In this document: one piece after another, positions 61,434 through 64,000 of the stretch
Layout of the letters: the number at the start of each line of letters is the position of its first letter
How positions within the stretch are numbered: the first letter of the stretch is position 1
Origin: Vombatus ursinus
Taxonomy: Eukaryota > Chordata > Mammalia > Diprotodontia > Vombatidae
Direction of reading: 5' to 3'
Length of the DNA: 64,000 nucleotides
Assembly: GCF_900497805.2 (NCBI RefSeq)
Contig: NW_020954590.1
Location: forward strand, 90,194,706-90,258,705
The notes under the pieces: model-generated
The model's database searches: none
Seen by the model: the letters and a program-made list of their open reading frames with translations, nothing else
What the model was told of the DNA's origin: nothing
Position numbers and translations under genes: made by a program

Positions 61434-61679
61434 GCAGATTAGGGGCTTCATCTATTTTGTTGTTGGGGTGGTTGTGGTTGATTGTCTAGACTTAGGGAAG
61501 TGATGGAGAAAAATCTTAATAATGCAGATTAAACATCAACTTTTTTATGTGTATATTTTTGACTCACTTCTTAGATATTGACCAGCATACCTCTAATTCA
61601 GTATTTGCCAGCGGGTGGACTGGAAAATTTAGAGAACTAAATTATATTCCCTGTTCTGACATTAATTACATGAGCGTAT

Positions 61680-61785
61680 CTATCATTCATATAAGTATCT
61701 ATATGTATATCACAAACACACACATATATATACATATAAACATATATATATACACACATATACACATACATGTATGTGTATATGT
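61680..61785. repeat. TATA/CACA microsatellite
   Basis: ATATGTAT, ACACACAC and ATATATAT runs. Open frames across it are low complexity. Confidence 0.93.
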
Positions 61786-62269
61786 TGATTAAAAACAAAA
61801 CATAGCCAGAAAGGACATACCTTTTTTTTAATATAAAGACCCATAAAAGGCTATTTTCTTCATTGAAATTGGTACCTAGGAAAAATAAGCAGAATATTTT
61901 GGAGTAGGAGATAACACAAGAGGGAAGCAACCTAATTGAAAACTCTCAGCAGTAACTTCTTCCACATTCTTCAAGACCAGCTCCCTGGATTTAGGATAGA
62001 GATTGAAAAATGTTGGTCACAAATAGGAGGATTCAGCCCAGAAAAATGGGACTATTTAATTTGGGGAATCTGTCCAACTTCAGTGACTTCACTGATCCTC
62101 TTGGTGCCAGTGTAGCAATAGTTCATTGTCCCTTGAGAACCACCTTTCTATGCAACATCGGATTGTGAAAAAGAGCAACAAACAGGTGGCAACAGACTGC
62201 AGGTTGGGATGGAGCAATAAAAAAAAAAAGCTAGACCTAAAGAAATAAAAGGATTCATGACATGAAGAA

Positions 62270-64000
62270 TGCTTACTGCAAGGACATTTTAGACAAATCC
62301 ACAGAGTGAATGATAAAGACAGATAAAAGATGTTTGAAGAAGAGAAATGTATTCATAATCAAAGAAAAGAGCCATCTCAATGAACAAGTACTTTGTAATA
62401 AAGTAAACTGAATTAACATTCCCTGTGGAAGACAAAAGTATTAATATTAATTTTGTAAGATTCCATGAAATAATAATGGAAAACTTTTACTGGAAGAGTT
62501 TAAAGAAACCTTAAAATGGCTCAGAAACATAATAGAAGAATCAAATGAAAAAAAGGAGTAAGGGTATAAGGATGACAATTAGGGCTCTTAAGAAAGCAAT
62601 CAGTGAGTCTAGTAAGATTAGAGAATTTTTAACAAAGTACAGAGATATTAGATAATGAAGTAGATACTCTGAAAAATAGGATTATATAATTATAACACAA
62701 AAACACAAAGAAAGAATGAAAATTAACTGAAAAAAGTTGAAAGAACGTATTAGAGCTCTGCAGAATGAGAATACTGAATGTGAATAAAGAATGCAAAAAG
62801 ACAACCTAAAGATTATAGGTTTTCCATAAAAATACCATTAAAAGGAAAATCAGAATATCGTATTTCAGGAAATTTCCTTGAGATAGTGTAAATAAGTAGC
62901 AATGTATATTTTATGATACTCCTTGTATCACCAATGGAATCAAATCCTGGATTTAATTTGCCAAAATCTTTCTCTTGGAAATTACAGCATCAAACAACAA
63001 AATCTGCAGACAGCAAGTAAAAGAAACAAGACCTTTCACATTCCAAGGACAATGAAAAAAAGAATAATAAGGGATTGTATTGGATTACAAGAAGTCTAAG
63101 AAAAAATAAGAATATGATTTTCCAAAAAGTGCAGCACATCACTTGGCAGCCAAAAATATGTCTTTTAAAGCTCACCCTAAACATCTAAAAAAAATTGAAT
63201 CCTCAACAAAAGTAGAAGAATTTGAGTCATTGTTCAGACAAAGACAGAGATCATCAGGGATACAATTTGCAGACTGACCACATGAAAGAAGTTTAAACAC
63301 TTTTTGAGGGTGATGAAAAATAGGGAAAATATTTTCCCAAGCCATTATGGTGGGATGGGAAATCTTTTTGTGTTTTGATTTTCTTTGAAAAAAAAAAAAG
63401 TCTGACATTATCTAACGTGCTATGATAAAGCAAAGACTGTATAAAAGGGCTAAAGAGACCAAGAAACAAAGATATAAGGGACAAAATCAGTAGAGTACAA
63501 TAAAAAAGTAAATATTTCAATTACAATATATCTTATTTCCTCCTTCATAAATACATATGGTTGGATAAAGAAGAATTCCTTTTGGGCAATATGATGGGGA
63601 ATAAAAACAAAGGCATACTGCAGGAACCTGATATTGGGTAATATAATAAGAAGGAGGGGAGAGGTAGATTGGGAAAATTGAGATTAGATTATTAGAAGCA
63701 GTTTTTAGAACACAGAAAAAAGTAGAAGTCTTGAAAATTGGAAGGAAACTAAAAAATAAAGACTGTAGAACTGATAAAACTGATTTTCTTTCCTTTTTTT
63801 GGAAGAGATTAACAAAATAGATAAACCATTATCGAACATGATCAACAAAGAGAAAAAAAATCAAAATTTTAAAAAAGAACAGTGAATTCACAACAGAAAG
63901 GAAGCATAAATAACCATCAGAAACTTATAATCAATTATATTCTAGCAAAATGAGAATTCAAAGGAAGTAGATTAAAAAATACCCAAATTAATCAGTTAAG
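62270..64000 (+). mobile_element. L1 LINE fragment running off the window
   Basis: 62790-62830 (AAAGACAACCTAAAGATTAT) resembles L1 ORF1 (RDNLRIIG-type block). 63805-63900 reads EINKIDKPLSNMINKEKK, matching the L1 ORF2 block KINKIDKPLARLI. A-rich throughout, as L1 sense strands are. It continues beyond base 64000. Confidence 0.65.

Overview
This is a mammalian genomic window: AT-rich, one split gene, and dense old retrotransposon fossils. The repeat spectrum points to a marsupial, probably Australasian. The main evidence is tRNA-derived SINEs whose head reads GGCAGCTAGGTGGCGCAGTG, SINEs of the same head with an RTE/BovB-like tail, marsupial-type L1 3' ends, abundant L2, L3/CR1, THER1/MIR, hAT miniature elements and a Tigger1-type element. 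The species cannot be fixed from sequence alone.

The only gene I can support is PREX2 on the + strand. It encodes the PIP3-dependent Rac exchanger 2, a RhoGEF. Six consecutive internal coding exons are visible: 14977-15048, 15139-15261, 18479-18583, 22584-22685, 28024-28185 and 49490-49623. They encode most of the DH (Rho GEF) domain and the first strands of the PH domain. By protein alignment from memory they should be exons 2 to 7. Exon 1 (start codon) lies left of the window, and the remaining PH, DEP, PDZ and IP4P-like exons lie to the right. The introns are very unequal: 90 bp, about 3.2, 4.0, 5.3 and 21.3 kb, then more than 14.4 kb.

Layout. 1-14976 is intron 1: an L1 3' fragment split by a solo LTR, a SINE pair, L2 copies, a hAT remnant split by a second solo LTR, and a hAT miniature element. 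14977-15261 holds two exons around a 90-bp intron. 15262-22583 holds exon 4 plus L2, MIR, L1 and a roughly 100-bp tandem duplication. 22686-28023 holds a Tigger1 deletion derivative, an L3/CR1 copy and another LINE end. 28186-49489 is a 21-kb intron with a 4.2-kb antisense L1, a long antisense L2, and copies A and B of an unassigned repeat. 49624-64000 holds copy C of that repeat, L2, RTE and CR1 pieces, several SINEs, a very well matched 162-bp inverted repeat (59524-59685 and 61272-61433), and L1 sequence running off the right edge.

No second protein-coding gene, functional RNA gene, CpG-island promoter or CRISPR-like array is supported. The most unusual structures are the inverted duplication at 59.5/61.3 kb, the three partial copies of an unassigned sequence at 47.6-51.8 kb, and the Tigger1 derivative whose deletion lies at a short sequence that I recall being present at both break points in the parent element.
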